NCBI RefSeq assembly: GCF_030812885.1
Contig: NZ_JAUSTO010000004.1
Location: 62,001 to 126,000, forward strand
Direction: 5' to 3'
Source: Moryella indoligenes
GTDB taxonomy: Bacteria > Bacillota > Clostridia > Lachnospirales > Lachnospiraceae
DNA length: 64,000 nt
Position numbers and translations under genes: made by a program. Under the pieces are notes generated by a model. The model was given only the letters and a program-made list of their open reading frames with translations, ran no database searches and was not told the origin of the DNA. The first letter of the stretch is position 1; every line of letters begins with the position of its first letter. Of the stretch, positions 50,443 through 58,447 are shown one piece after another.

Positions 50443-51534
50443 TTATGCCCTGTGTGCGAATTTCTCCGCCTGGGAGCGAATCAGCTCCACATCGTCAAAA
50501 TAGTTGATCTGCATGGCGTCCTTCACCTCGTGCAGGGTCTGGGCCGCAATCTCCCGCGCTGCCTCGCTTCCCCTCTTCAGGATATTGTAGACCTCCGGAA
50601 TATCCTTCTCGTACTCCGCGCGGCGCGCACGAATTGGCTCGAGCTCCTCCTGAATCACACTGGTCAGGAACTTCTTCACCTTCATGTCTCCGAGGCCCCC
50701 GCGGGTGTAGTGATCCTTCAGCTCCTGAAGATTTGCATACTCCGGCCAGTAGCGCGCAAAGTGCTCGTCTCGGCAAAAAGCATCAAGGTAGGTAAAGACC
50801 GTATTCCCCTCAAGATGTCCCGGATCAGAGACCTTCAAATGCTCCGGATCCGTGTACATGGTCTTGATCTTTGCGGTGACTTCATCTGCACTGTCGGATA
50901 AGTAGATGCAGTTTCCGAGCGACTTCGACATCTTTGCCTTGCCGTCCGTTCCCGGAAGCCTGCGGCACGCATCCTCCTTCGGAATCATCGCCTCCGGCTC
51001 CACAAGCACCGGTGCATAGATGGCATTAAAGCGGCGGACGATCTCTCTCGTCTGCTCGATCATGGGCAGCTGATCCTCTCCGACCGGCACAGTTGTAGCC
51101 TTAAAGGCAGTGATATCTGCCGCCTGGCTGATCGGATAGGTGAAGAAGCCCACCGGAATATCCGCCTCAAAGTTCCGGATCTTAATCTCATTCTTTACCG
51201 TGGGGTTTCTCTGAAGACGCGCCACAGATACGAGATCCGAATAGTAGAAGGTAAGCTCCGTGAGCTCCGGAATCTGGGACTGAATGAAGAGTATGGACTT
51301 CGCAGGATCCAGCCCGACACTCAGGTAGTCCAGTGCCACTTCTATGATATTCTGGCGTATCTTCTCCGGGTTGTCAAAATTGTCCGTGAGCGCCTGCGCG
51401 TCCGCAATCATAATCATGGTGCGCTTATACTCCCCTGAGTTCTGCAGGGTGACTCTTCTTCTCAGAGAACCTACATAATGCCCCATATGCAGCTTTCCTG
51501 TCGGCCGGTCTCCAGTCAGAATGATTTTGTCCAT
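50443..51534 (-). CDS. trpS: Tryptophanyl-tRNA synthetase
   Basis: A 363-residue class I synthetase. The HIGH-type motif is KLHMGHY (residues ~13-19) and the KMSKS loop KAKMSKSLGN lies near 203-212. ATG 51534 (MDKIILTGDRPTGK) is preceded by AAGGAGAG within the end of the GlgX-like gene, and an in-frame start 45 bp upstream would overlap that gene. The gap to the GlgX-like gene is only 5 bp. No T-box leader was seen. Confidence 0.95.
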   Translation of the reverse strand: MDKIILTGDRPTGKLHMGHYVGSLRRRVTLQNSGEYKRTMIMIADAQALTDNFDNPEKIRQNIIEVALDYLSVGLDPAKSILFIQSQIPELTELTFYYSDLVSVARLQRNPTVKNEIKIRNFEADIPVGFFTYPISQAADITAFKATTVPVGEDQLPMIEQTREIVRRFNAIYAPVLVEPEAMIPKEDACRRLPGTDGKAKMSKSLGNCIYLSDSADEVTAKIKTMYTDPEHLKVSDPGHLEGNTVFTYLDAFCRDEHFARYWPEYANLQELKDHYTRGGLGDMKVKKFLTSVIQEELEPIRARRAEYEKDIPEVYNILKRGSEAAREIAAQTLHEVKDAMQINYFDDVELIRSQAEKFAHRA

Positions 51535-51539
51535 TGAAA

Positions 51540-53612
51540 TCAACTCTCCTTTTTCCTGTTCATTGCTCCAGTATAACACTTTTTTCTGCTTCTGCTCTCA
51601 CTATGATTCGGATCCGGACGCGCGATCATCAGTGCGATGCTCCGCTCCGGCATCACATAGAGCTGCTGATCCGCAAGACAGCGCGCCTCCTCCTCTCTGC
51701 CAAAGCCCTCTTCTGCTGTACTCACCAGCAGGTGCCAGGCCATGCCGCGCTCCGGGTGCGGCAGCGCAAATTCATGCGGCTCCCAGTGCATATTACAGAG
51801 CAGATAGAAGCTCGCGTCCGCTGTCCCCTCTGTGGTTTGTGCGTAGTGCCCGCTGTAGAGTACGCCGAGCTGCCGCCTCCACGGCTCAAATTCCGGCTGC
51901 CATGCCCGCGTCCCGTGATAGGACACATCCGGAATGCCGCAGCCGTCCGGATCCAGAAGCCGCGGCTCCTCCTCCATATGAAAGGCCGGGTGACGTCTCC
52001 GGAAAGCGATACAGTCTCTGACAAAACGTAGGAGAGCTGCCTCCTTTTTCTGCTGCTTCCAGTCGAGCCATGAGAGTGCGTTGTCCTGGCAGTAGGCATT
52101 GTTATTGCCGCTCTGACTGTTTCCAAACTCATCTCCCGCGAGAATGAGCGGTGTCCCCTGGCTTAAAAACAGAAGCAGAAAAGCATTTTTCAGCTGCCGA
52201 TGCCGGAGCTCCAGAACCTTTTTCCTTCTTGTCGGTCCCTCCGCGCCGCAGTTCCAGCTGAAGTTCTCGTCCGTACCGTCCCGATTGTCCTCGCCGTTTT
52301 TTTCGTTGTGCTTCACATCGTAGCTCACCGCATCCATCAGCGTGAAGCCATTGGTTCCCGCGAGGTAGTTGATGACAGCAGCATGGCGGGGATTATTCTT
52401 CGTGTGATAGATAAGTGCTTGAAGGAGGCCCTCGTCTCCCTTCAGATAGCGCCGTATATCCCGCAGGAATCCGTCGTTACAGCTTCCGAGCCGTCGGCCT
52501 CCGCCGCAGTCTCTGCGCGCCATTGCGCCTGCATGCTGCCCTACAGCCTCCGGCTGCAGCTCCCCATTCCTCATCCCGAAAAATGGATAACGTTCCCCTG
52601 GCTTCGGCGGGCTCCAGCCATCTGCAATCAGCTTGATATCCGCAAGATATGGATCCCGGGCGACAGCCTCCGTGTCCACGTGTCCGCTCAGCCTCACACC
52701 GTCCACATGAAAGAAGCGCGCATAGTAGCGCAGCACCGCGAGCACATAGGCGATATCCTCACTCCCGTCAAAATAGAACTCCGGTATGAGCTCCATCCCG
52801 GCGCGATGCAGCTCCCGCACCAGAAGCCGGAACTCGCCCGCCGGATCTCTGTCCTTTCTCCGGCAGTAGCTCGCCTTCGGTGCAAAATGATATGCCTTTG
52901 TGTAGCCCCAGTAGTTCAGCCGTCCGCCTGTCTTTCCCGCCGATGCAGCATCTGATGCGGAGGGAAAGCCCTGCTGCCCCGCCTCCCGCGGCATGAGCTC
53001 CTCAAATTCCTGACAGGGCAGTAGCTCGACAGTCGTGATACCGAGTGCCTTCAGATAGGGAATCTTCTCAATTACACCGTAAAAGCTTCCGCGCTGCACC
53101 ACTCCGCTTGTAGCAGATTTCGTAAAGCCGCGCACATGAAGGCGGTAAATGACGCTGTCCGAAAACGGAAGCCCCGGCCTCCTGTCCTCTCCCCAGTCAA
53201 AGGGCTTCAGAAAGACCGGGCTCCGGAGCACCGCCCCGTACTGCTCCTCCCTGCCCCAGCTGTCGCGTCCGCTGAAGGCAAGACCAAAGGGATCTGGAAA
53301 GCTCCCCCGATCATCCGCAAAATGATACTCGGCGCTCTGCAGCGTCTCCTCCGTAAAACCGATTGCAAAAAGCTCTGAAAAGGAGAGGAACATACTCCAG
53401 ACCAAACCCTGACGCTCTGCCCCGGAAAACGGGATTTTTATAAGCGGCGCCGCCTCATTTCTCCTGTAGAGAAGCAGCGCCGGATGATCTCCGGCAGATA
53501 CAAGACTCAGATGAATGCCCCGGTCTGTAACAGTAAGTCCCATGGGAAAGATACTTCTTCCGTCAGCAGCTGAATCTGTCTGACTGTCTGGCTGTACCGT
53601 GCTGTCGCTCAT
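51540..53612 (-). CDS. GlgX/isoamylase-like GH13 protein with degenerate active site
   Basis: A 690-residue cytosolic protein with the debranching-enzyme layout: N-terminal beta domain (about 20-140), TIM barrel (VIYRLHVRGFTKS near 155-167, then ALGITTVELLPCQEFEE), and C-terminal beta domain. The family's late motif FTLMDAVSYDVKHNEKNGEDNRDG is well preserved. However, every GH13 catalytic position is changed: region I reads IPEFYFDG instead of LDVVxNH, region II DGVRLSG (Ser309 for the nucleophile Asp), region III LIADGW (Asp331 for Glu), and region IV AGTNG (Thr420-Asn421 for His-Asp). It is probably a glycan-binding or regulatory pseudoenzyme. GGAGG precedes ATG 53612. Confidence 0.85.
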   Translation of the reverse strand: MSDSTVQPDSQTDSAADGRSIFPMGLTVTDRGIHLSLVSAGDHPALLLYRRNEAAPLIKIPFSGAERQGLVWSMFLSFSELFAIGFTEETLQSAEYHFADDRGSFPDPFGLAFSGRDSWGREEQYGAVLRSPVFLKPFDWGEDRRPGLPFSDSVIYRLHVRGFTKSATSGVVQRGSFYGVIEKIPYLKALGITTVELLPCQEFEELMPREAGQQGFPSASDAASAGKTGGRLNYWGYTKAYHFAPKASYCRRKDRDPAGEFRLLVRELHRAGMELIPEFYFDGSEDIAYVLAVLRYYARFFHVDGVRLSGHVDTEAVARDPYLADIKLIADGWSPPKPGERYPFFGMRNGELQPEAVGQHAGAMARRDCGGGRRLGSCNDGFLRDIRRYLKGDEGLLQALIYHTKNNPRHAAVINYLAGTNGFTLMDAVSYDVKHNEKNGEDNRDGTDENFSWNCGAEGPTRRKKVLELRHRQLKNAFLLLFLSQGTPLILAGDEFGNSQSGNNNAYCQDNALSWLDWKQQKKEAALLRFVRDCIAFRRRHPAFHMEEEPRLLDPDGCGIPDVSYHGTRAWQPEFEPWRRQLGVLYSGHYAQTTEGTADASFYLLCNMHWEPHEFALPHPERGMAWHLLVSTAEEGFGREEEARCLADQQLYVMPERSIALMIARPDPNHSESRSRKKCYTGAMNRKKES

Positions 53613-53690
53613 TGTTCTGTCCTCCAAACTGCCATCCCTCTTCTCCCTGCCGCATGGGCGCAGTATCTGTTGTCCGGCTCCGCGCTCTGC

Positions 53691-54452
53691 TCAGAGCTCA
53701 ATCTGAAGCTCCACCGGGCAGTGGTCACTTCCCGGAATCTCCGCATGAATCACGGAATCCCGTATTCTGTCCCGCAGCACATCCGACACGATGAAGTAGT
53801 CGATGCGCCAGCCTACGTTCCGCTCCCTCGCCTTCATCCGATAGGACCACCAGGAGTAGGCCTCTGTCCTGTCCGGATAGAGATAGCGGAAGCTGTCTGT
53901 AAAACCAGAGGAGAGCACTTTGCTCATTTTCTCTCTCTCCTCGTCTGTAAATCCCGCATTTTTATGATTGGTGGCAGGATTTTTCAAATCGATCTCCTGA
54001 TGCGCGACATTCAGATCTCCGCAGTAGATGAGGGGCTTCCGCTCCGCGAGCTTATGGATATAACGCAGAAAATCCTCCTCCCAGCGCATTCTGTAGTCAA
54101 GACGCTTCAGCTCATTCTGGGAGTTCGGCGTATAGCAGGTCAGAACATAGTAGTCTTCAAATTCTGCCGTGATCACACGCCCTTCGTGATCGTGCTCCTC
54201 CACCCCGATCCCGTAGCTCACGGAGAGAGGCTTTTCCTTCGTCCACATGGCGACTCCGGAGTAGCCCTTTTTCTCCGCGTAGTTCCAGTAGTCATAGTAA
54301 CCCGGGAAATCCAGCTCGATCTGCCCCTCCTGGAGCTTTGACTCCTGAATGCAGAAGATGTCTGCATCCAGCTCATGAAACACATCGAGAAAATTCTTGC
54401 CTGCGCATGCACGCAGTCCGTTCACATTCCATGAAACAAATTTTTTTATCAT
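53691..54452 (-). CDS. xth: Exodeoxyribonuclease III
   Basis: A 253-residue EEP-fold AP endonuclease/3' exonuclease for base excision repair. It has the motifs SWNVNGLRA near residues 7-15, CIQESKLQEGQ (metal-binding Glu), GDLNVAHQEIDLKNP, and the C-terminal GSDHCPVELQI with catalytic Asp-His. Length is standard. It lies between the ABC-F and GlgX-like genes with gaps of about 50-80 bp. Confidence 0.95.
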   Translation of the reverse strand: MIKKFVSWNVNGLRACAGKNFLDVFHELDADIFCIQESKLQEGQIELDFPGYYDYWNYAEKKGYSGVAMWTKEKPLSVSYGIGVEEHDHEGRVITAEFEDYYVLTCYTPNSQNELKRLDYRMRWEEDFLRYIHKLAERKPLIYCGDLNVAHQEIDLKNPATNHKNAGFTDEEREKMSKVLSSGFTDSFRYLYPDRTEAYSWWSYRMKARERNVGWRIDYFIVSDVLRDRIRDSVIHAEIPGSDHCPVELQIEL

Positions 54453-54501
54453 ATCCTTCCTTTCGGGGCGGCCGGATGCGTCGCAATCCCTCGACCATGG
54501 C

Positions 54502-56139
54502 TCAGTCGTCCGACTCGTCAGAATCGCTCACTGTGTAGGTGAAGCGCTTACGGGCCATCTCATCGCTCTCCAGATAGGCGTCGTAGGTTGTAATCTTATC
54601 GATGAGCTTTCCGTTCACGATTTCCATGATGCGGTTGGCCGTCGTCTCAACAATCTGGTGGTCACGCGAGGAGAAGATGAGTACGCCCGGGAACTTCATA
54701 AGACCGGTGTTCAGCGCTGTGATGGACTCCATGTCCAGGTGGTCCGTCGGCTCATCCAGCATAAGGACATTGGCCGCGCTGATCATAAGCTTTGAGAGCA
54801 TCACGCGCACCTTCTCTCCTCCCGACAGGACATTCACCTTCTTCACGCCATCATCACCCGCGAAAAGCATGCGGCCCAGAAAGCCGCGCACATAGGTTGC
54901 GTCTTTGATCTCAGAGAACTGGGTCAGCCACTCGACGATGGTCTCATCTCCCGCAAAGATCTTTGTATTATCCTTCGGAAAATAGGACTGGGTAGTGGTA
55001 ATGCCCCACTTGTAGCTTCCCTCATCCGGCTCCAGCTCTCCCGCAAGGATCCTGAACAGCACATTTTTTGCGCGCTCATTCGGTCCGACCAGTGCCACCT
55101 TGTCCGTGCGGTTCAGCGTGAAGCTAATGTGATCCAGAACCTTCACCCCCTCAACGGTCTTGGTGAGATTCTCCACCGTGAGAACCTCGTTCCCGATCTC
55201 CCGCGCCGGGCGGAAGTCAATGAAGGGATACTTTCTGCTGGAGGGACGCATCTCGTCGAGCTCTATCTTCTCCAGCGCACGCTTACGGCTGGTCGCCTGC
55301 TTTGACTTGGAGGCATTTGCCGCGAAGCGCTGGATAAATTCCTTCAGCTCCTTGATCTTCTCCTCCTTCTTCCGGTTTGCCTCCTTCATCTGTCTCACAA
55401 TGAGCTGGCTGGACTCATACCAGAAGTCGTAGTTTCCGGTGTACAGCTGTATCTTGCCATAATCGATATCGGCAATCATGGTACATACCTTGTTCAGGAA
55501 GTAGCGGTCGTGGGAGACCACGATCACAGTGTTCTCAAAATTGATGAGAAATTCTTCAAGCCATCCGATGGCATCCAGATCCAAGTGGTTCGTCGGCTCA
55601 TCCAGAAGCAGAATATCCGGATTTCCGAAGAGCGCGCGTGCAAGCAGCACCTTGACCTTCAGCGCACCGTTCAGATCCTGCATGAGGGAGTAGTGGTGAT
55701 CCGCCTCGACGCCGAGACCATTTAAGAGATTTGCGGCATCACTCTCCGCGTCCCAGCCGTTCATGTTGCCGAACTCCGTCTCGAGCTCCGCCGCCTTGAT
55801 GCCATCCTCGTCCGTGAAGTCCTCCTTCGCGTAGAGGGCCTCCTTCTCCTTCATGATATCGTAGAGGCGCTGATTGCCCATGATGACCGTGTCGATGACG
55901 GTAAAAGCATCGTACTTGAAGTGATCCTGCTCCAGAAAGGAGAGGCGCTGTCCGGGCGTTATGACGATGCTGCCGTTCGTCGATTCCAGCTGCCCGGAAA
56001 GAATCTTCAAAAAGGTGGATTTTCCGGTTCCGTTCGCTCCGATAAGTCCGTAGCAGTTGCCCTCTGTAAACTGAATGTTGACGTCCTCAAAAAGAGCCTT
56101 CTTTCCGACCCGGAACGTTATGCCGTTTGCGCTGATCAT
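54502..56139 (-). CDS. ABC-F family ATPase (YbiT-like) with degenerate second site
   Basis: A 545-residue soluble protein with two ABC domains and no membrane segments, as in ribosome-associated ABC-F factors. NBD1 has an intact P-loop (GANGTGKS, 34-41), Walker B (LLLDEPTNHLD) and switch His (VVSHDR). Its signature is altered (DLNGAL for LSGGQ, near 155-160). NBD2 has a changed P-loop (GPNERAKN, 352-359), an intact LSGGEK (438-443), TDHLD for TNHLD, and Arg for His in the switch (SSRDHQ). The inter-domain linker (about 245-310) is Lys/Arg-rich. The role is probably translational; the target state is unknown. Confidence 0.9.
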   Translation of the reverse strand: MISANGITFRVGKKALFEDVNIQFTEGNCYGLIGANGTGKSTFLKILSGQLESTNGSIVITPGQRLSFLEQDHFKYDAFTVIDTVIMGNQRLYDIMKEKEALYAKEDFTDEDGIKAAELETEFGNMNGWDAESDAANLLNGLGVEADHHYSLMQDLNGALKVKVLLARALFGNPDILLLDEPTNHLDLDAIGWLEEFLINFENTVIVVSHDRYFLNKVCTMIADIDYGKIQLYTGNYDFWYESSQLIVRQMKEANRKKEEKIKELKEFIQRFAANASKSKQATSRKRALEKIELDEMRPSSRKYPFIDFRPAREIGNEVLTVENLTKTVEGVKVLDHISFTLNRTDKVALVGPNERAKNVLFRILAGELEPDEGSYKWGITTTQSYFPKDNTKIFAGDETIVEWLTQFSEIKDATYVRGFLGRMLFAGDDGVKKVNVLSGGEKVRVMLSKLMISAANVLMLDEPTDHLDMESITALNTGLMKFPGVLIFSSRDHQIVETTANRIMEIVNGKLIDKITTYDAYLESDEMARKRFTYTVSDSDESDD

Positions 56140-56251
56140 AGCTGAATATCCTTTCTTTTTTTCGGCGGAGACTCCGCCTGTGTGCTGCGTCCTCTGAGGC
56201 CGCTTATTCTGCCGGGAAATCCCGTCTGTATGCTGAAGCTGCTCTTCCGCC

Positions 56252-57598
56252 TCAGATATGCTTCATCTTCGCCCCGGCGGGGAGCTTTCTCGCCCGAAAG
56301 GCCTGTGTATCTTCATATGCAACGCTGCCGCCGCAGAGGGTCAGCACAATCTTTCCCTTCAGGGACTTGCCGAGCCACGGTGAATTTGTGGACTTGCTCT
56401 GAGGCGCCAGATACGCCCAGCTTCGCTCCGGATCAAAGAGCATGAGATCCGCAGGGCCGTCTTCCTTCAGCCCCCCGCCATCCAGCGCATAGAGCTTTGC
56501 AGGCTCCGTGCTCATTCTGGCAATCAGCTGAAGCAGGGTCAGATGCCCCGGCTCCACAAGGTTCATGAGCCCCAGTGAAAACGCTGTCTCCAGCCCGATG
56601 ATGCCGCTCGGCGTCTCCGCAAAGGGTCTGTCCTTCTCGTCCTTTGCGTGCGGTGCATGGTCTGTCGCAATCACCTCTATGGTTCCGTCCTTCAGCCCCT
56701 CGATGATCGCCAGACGATCCGCCTCTGTGCGGAGCGGAGGGTTCATCTTCGCATTGCTTCCATAGAGACTCACCGCGTCCTCTGTAAGTGTGAAATGATG
56801 CGGTGTCGCCTCTGCAAAGACCCGGGCGCCTCCCCGCTTTGCCTTTCGCACCAGCTCCACGCTCTCCGCGGCGCTGATATGCTGAATCACAACTGTGGCT
56901 CCTGTCTCACGCGCCAGACGGCAGTCGCGGCTCACCATGCTGATCTCAGCCTGACGATCTGCCCCCGTGAGCCCCAGCCGCTCCGCAGCAGGGCCGCGGT
57001 TCACTCCCGGATCAGTGACAAATGTCGGATCCTCTTCATGAAAGGAGAGCGGAAGCTTTAAGCGCCGCGCGGTGAGCATCGCCTCCTTCACCAGAGCTTC
57101 ATCCATGATGGGACGTCCATCGTCCGTGAAGCCGACTGCTCCGCACTCCTTCATGAGCTTCATATTGACGAGCTCCGCGCCTTCCATCCCCTTTGTTACG
57201 GTGGAGCAGGCGTAGACATGGATCGCTGTCTTTCTACCCTTCCGGATGACAGAGACTATCGTCTCCTCACTGTCAATTGCAGGCTTCGTGTTGGCCATGC
57301 ATATGACAGAGGTATATCCTCCGGCGGCAGCCGCCCGTGCGCCGGTCTCAATATCCTCCTTCCAGGTCTGCCCGGGATCCCGGAAGTGCACATGGCTGTC
57401 CACAAGTCCCGGCGCGGCACAGAGTCCGCGGCAGTCAATGACCTGCAAGAGCTCTCCCTTGGCCTCCGCGATCATGCGGGCATCCAGCTCCAGTGCCTCT
57501 CCGATCTTTATGATTTTCCCCTCCGCGATCAGAATATCGCAGACTGTATCTGTGCGTGAGGCAGGATCCAGAAGCCTCACCTCTCTCAGCATCATCAT
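56252..57598 (-). CDS. pyrC: Dihydroorotase
   Basis: A 448-residue amidohydrolase of the pyrimidine pathway that cyclises carbamoyl-aspartate. The metal motif DSHVHFRDPGQ places His69 and His71 as zinc ligands. The segment YTSVICMANTKPAID and the later ATDHAPH site are also typical of the longer (type I) bacterial dihydroorotases. Its ATG overlaps the stop of the upstream MBL-fold gene (ATGA). No other pyr genes are adjacent. Confidence 0.95.
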   Translation of the reverse strand: MMMLREVRLLDPASRTDTVCDILIAEGKIIKIGEALELDARMIAEAKGELLQVIDCRGLCAAPGLVDSHVHFRDPGQTWKEDIETGARAAAAGGYTSVICMANTKPAIDSEETIVSVIRKGRKTAIHVYACSTVTKGMEGAELVNMKLMKECGAVGFTDDGRPIMDEALVKEAMLTARRLKLPLSFHEEDPTFVTDPGVNRGPAAERLGLTGADRQAEISMVSRDCRLARETGATVVIQHISAAESVELVRKAKRGGARVFAEATPHHFTLTEDAVSLYGSNAKMNPPLRTEADRLAIIEGLKDGTIEVIATDHAPHAKDEKDRPFAETPSGIIGLETAFSLGLMNLVEPGHLTLLQLIARMSTEPAKLYALDGGGLKEDGPADLMLFDPERSWAYLAPQSKSTNSPWLGKSLKGKIVLTLCGGSVAYEDTQAFRARKLPAGAKMKHI

Positions 57599-58395
57599 AT
57601 GATAAATTCCTCTCCTTCCGTCCCCGTGCCGAGGATGCGTTCCGCATAATCCACCGCGCAGGGAAGTTCCCGCATTTTCTGAATCACGGCGGGATCCCCA
57701 AACAGATGCATCGGGAAAATATGCTGTGCCCCCACCTGTTTCATATATTCATCCAGTCCCATCCAGAAAAAGCGCCCGTCTCCAAGCCGCGCATCCAGCG
57801 GGACAAAGGCCGCATCCGGAATGTGTCCGTCCCGTCCGATGAGCTCCGCCATCGCGCAGAGCTCTGTCTCATAGCCCCGGCGCTGCGCCTCATTCCACGG
57901 AGTGTCCTCCTCATCCCAGTGCCAGTCGTTCAGATCTCCGGCATGGTAGATGCGCCTTCCTCCTGCATCGACCATATACGCGACACCCTCATCTGTGGAC
58001 CGGAAGCTGCGAATACAGATCTCATTGCTTTTCCCGCCTGGAACCGGCATTTCCCGCGTCACCGGAAGCTGCATAATCTCCCCTGCCTCCTCATGGCGCG
58101 GCAGTCTGAAACAAAGCTGCTCCCGCGGTCCCATAAAAGAAACTCTGCTTCGCAGCTCCTCCGGAACATCACGCTGCGGCACATCGTCCGAGATCACATA
58201 GCGAATCCGCTGCACCCGCTGACTGAGCGCAAAAATCCGCGGAGAAAAGTGATCCGCGTGTGCATGGCTCACAAACACAAGCAGCGGCTTTTCGGGTTCC
58301 GGCTCCGGAAGCGGTCCCCGGTAGTAATCAAACAGGAGATTCAGCTCCGGAAGCTCCAGGTAAAAGCCGCTGTGTGCGACAAATCTGATTTTCAT
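57595..58395 (-). CDS. MBL-fold metallo-hydrolase
   Basis: A 266-residue metallo-beta-lactamase-fold protein. It has the zinc motif SHAHADHF near residue 44-51, a second site in YHAGDLNDWHW, and PMHLFGD near the C-terminus. The sequence around DWHWDEEDT is shared with small clostridial MBL proteins of unknown substrate. ATG 58395 has GGAGAGAG just upstream. It is coupled by ATGA to pyrC. Confidence 0.88.
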   Translation of the reverse strand: MKIRFVAHSGFYLELPELNLLFDYYRGPLPEPEPEKPLLVFVSHAHADHFSPRIFALSQRVQRIRYVISDDVPQRDVPEELRSRVSFMGPREQLCFRLPRHEEAGEIMQLPVTREMPVPGGKSNEICIRSFRSTDEGVAYMVDAGGRRIYHAGDLNDWHWDEEDTPWNEAQRRGYETELCAMAELIGRDGHIPDAAFVPLDARLGDGRFFWMGLDEYMKQVGAQHIFPMHLFGDPAVIQKMRELPCAVDYAERILGTGTEGEEFII

Positions 58396-58447
58396 CTCTC
58401 TCCTCAGAAAAATATAATTTATCTTTATTATGATAGCATAGGAAGCG

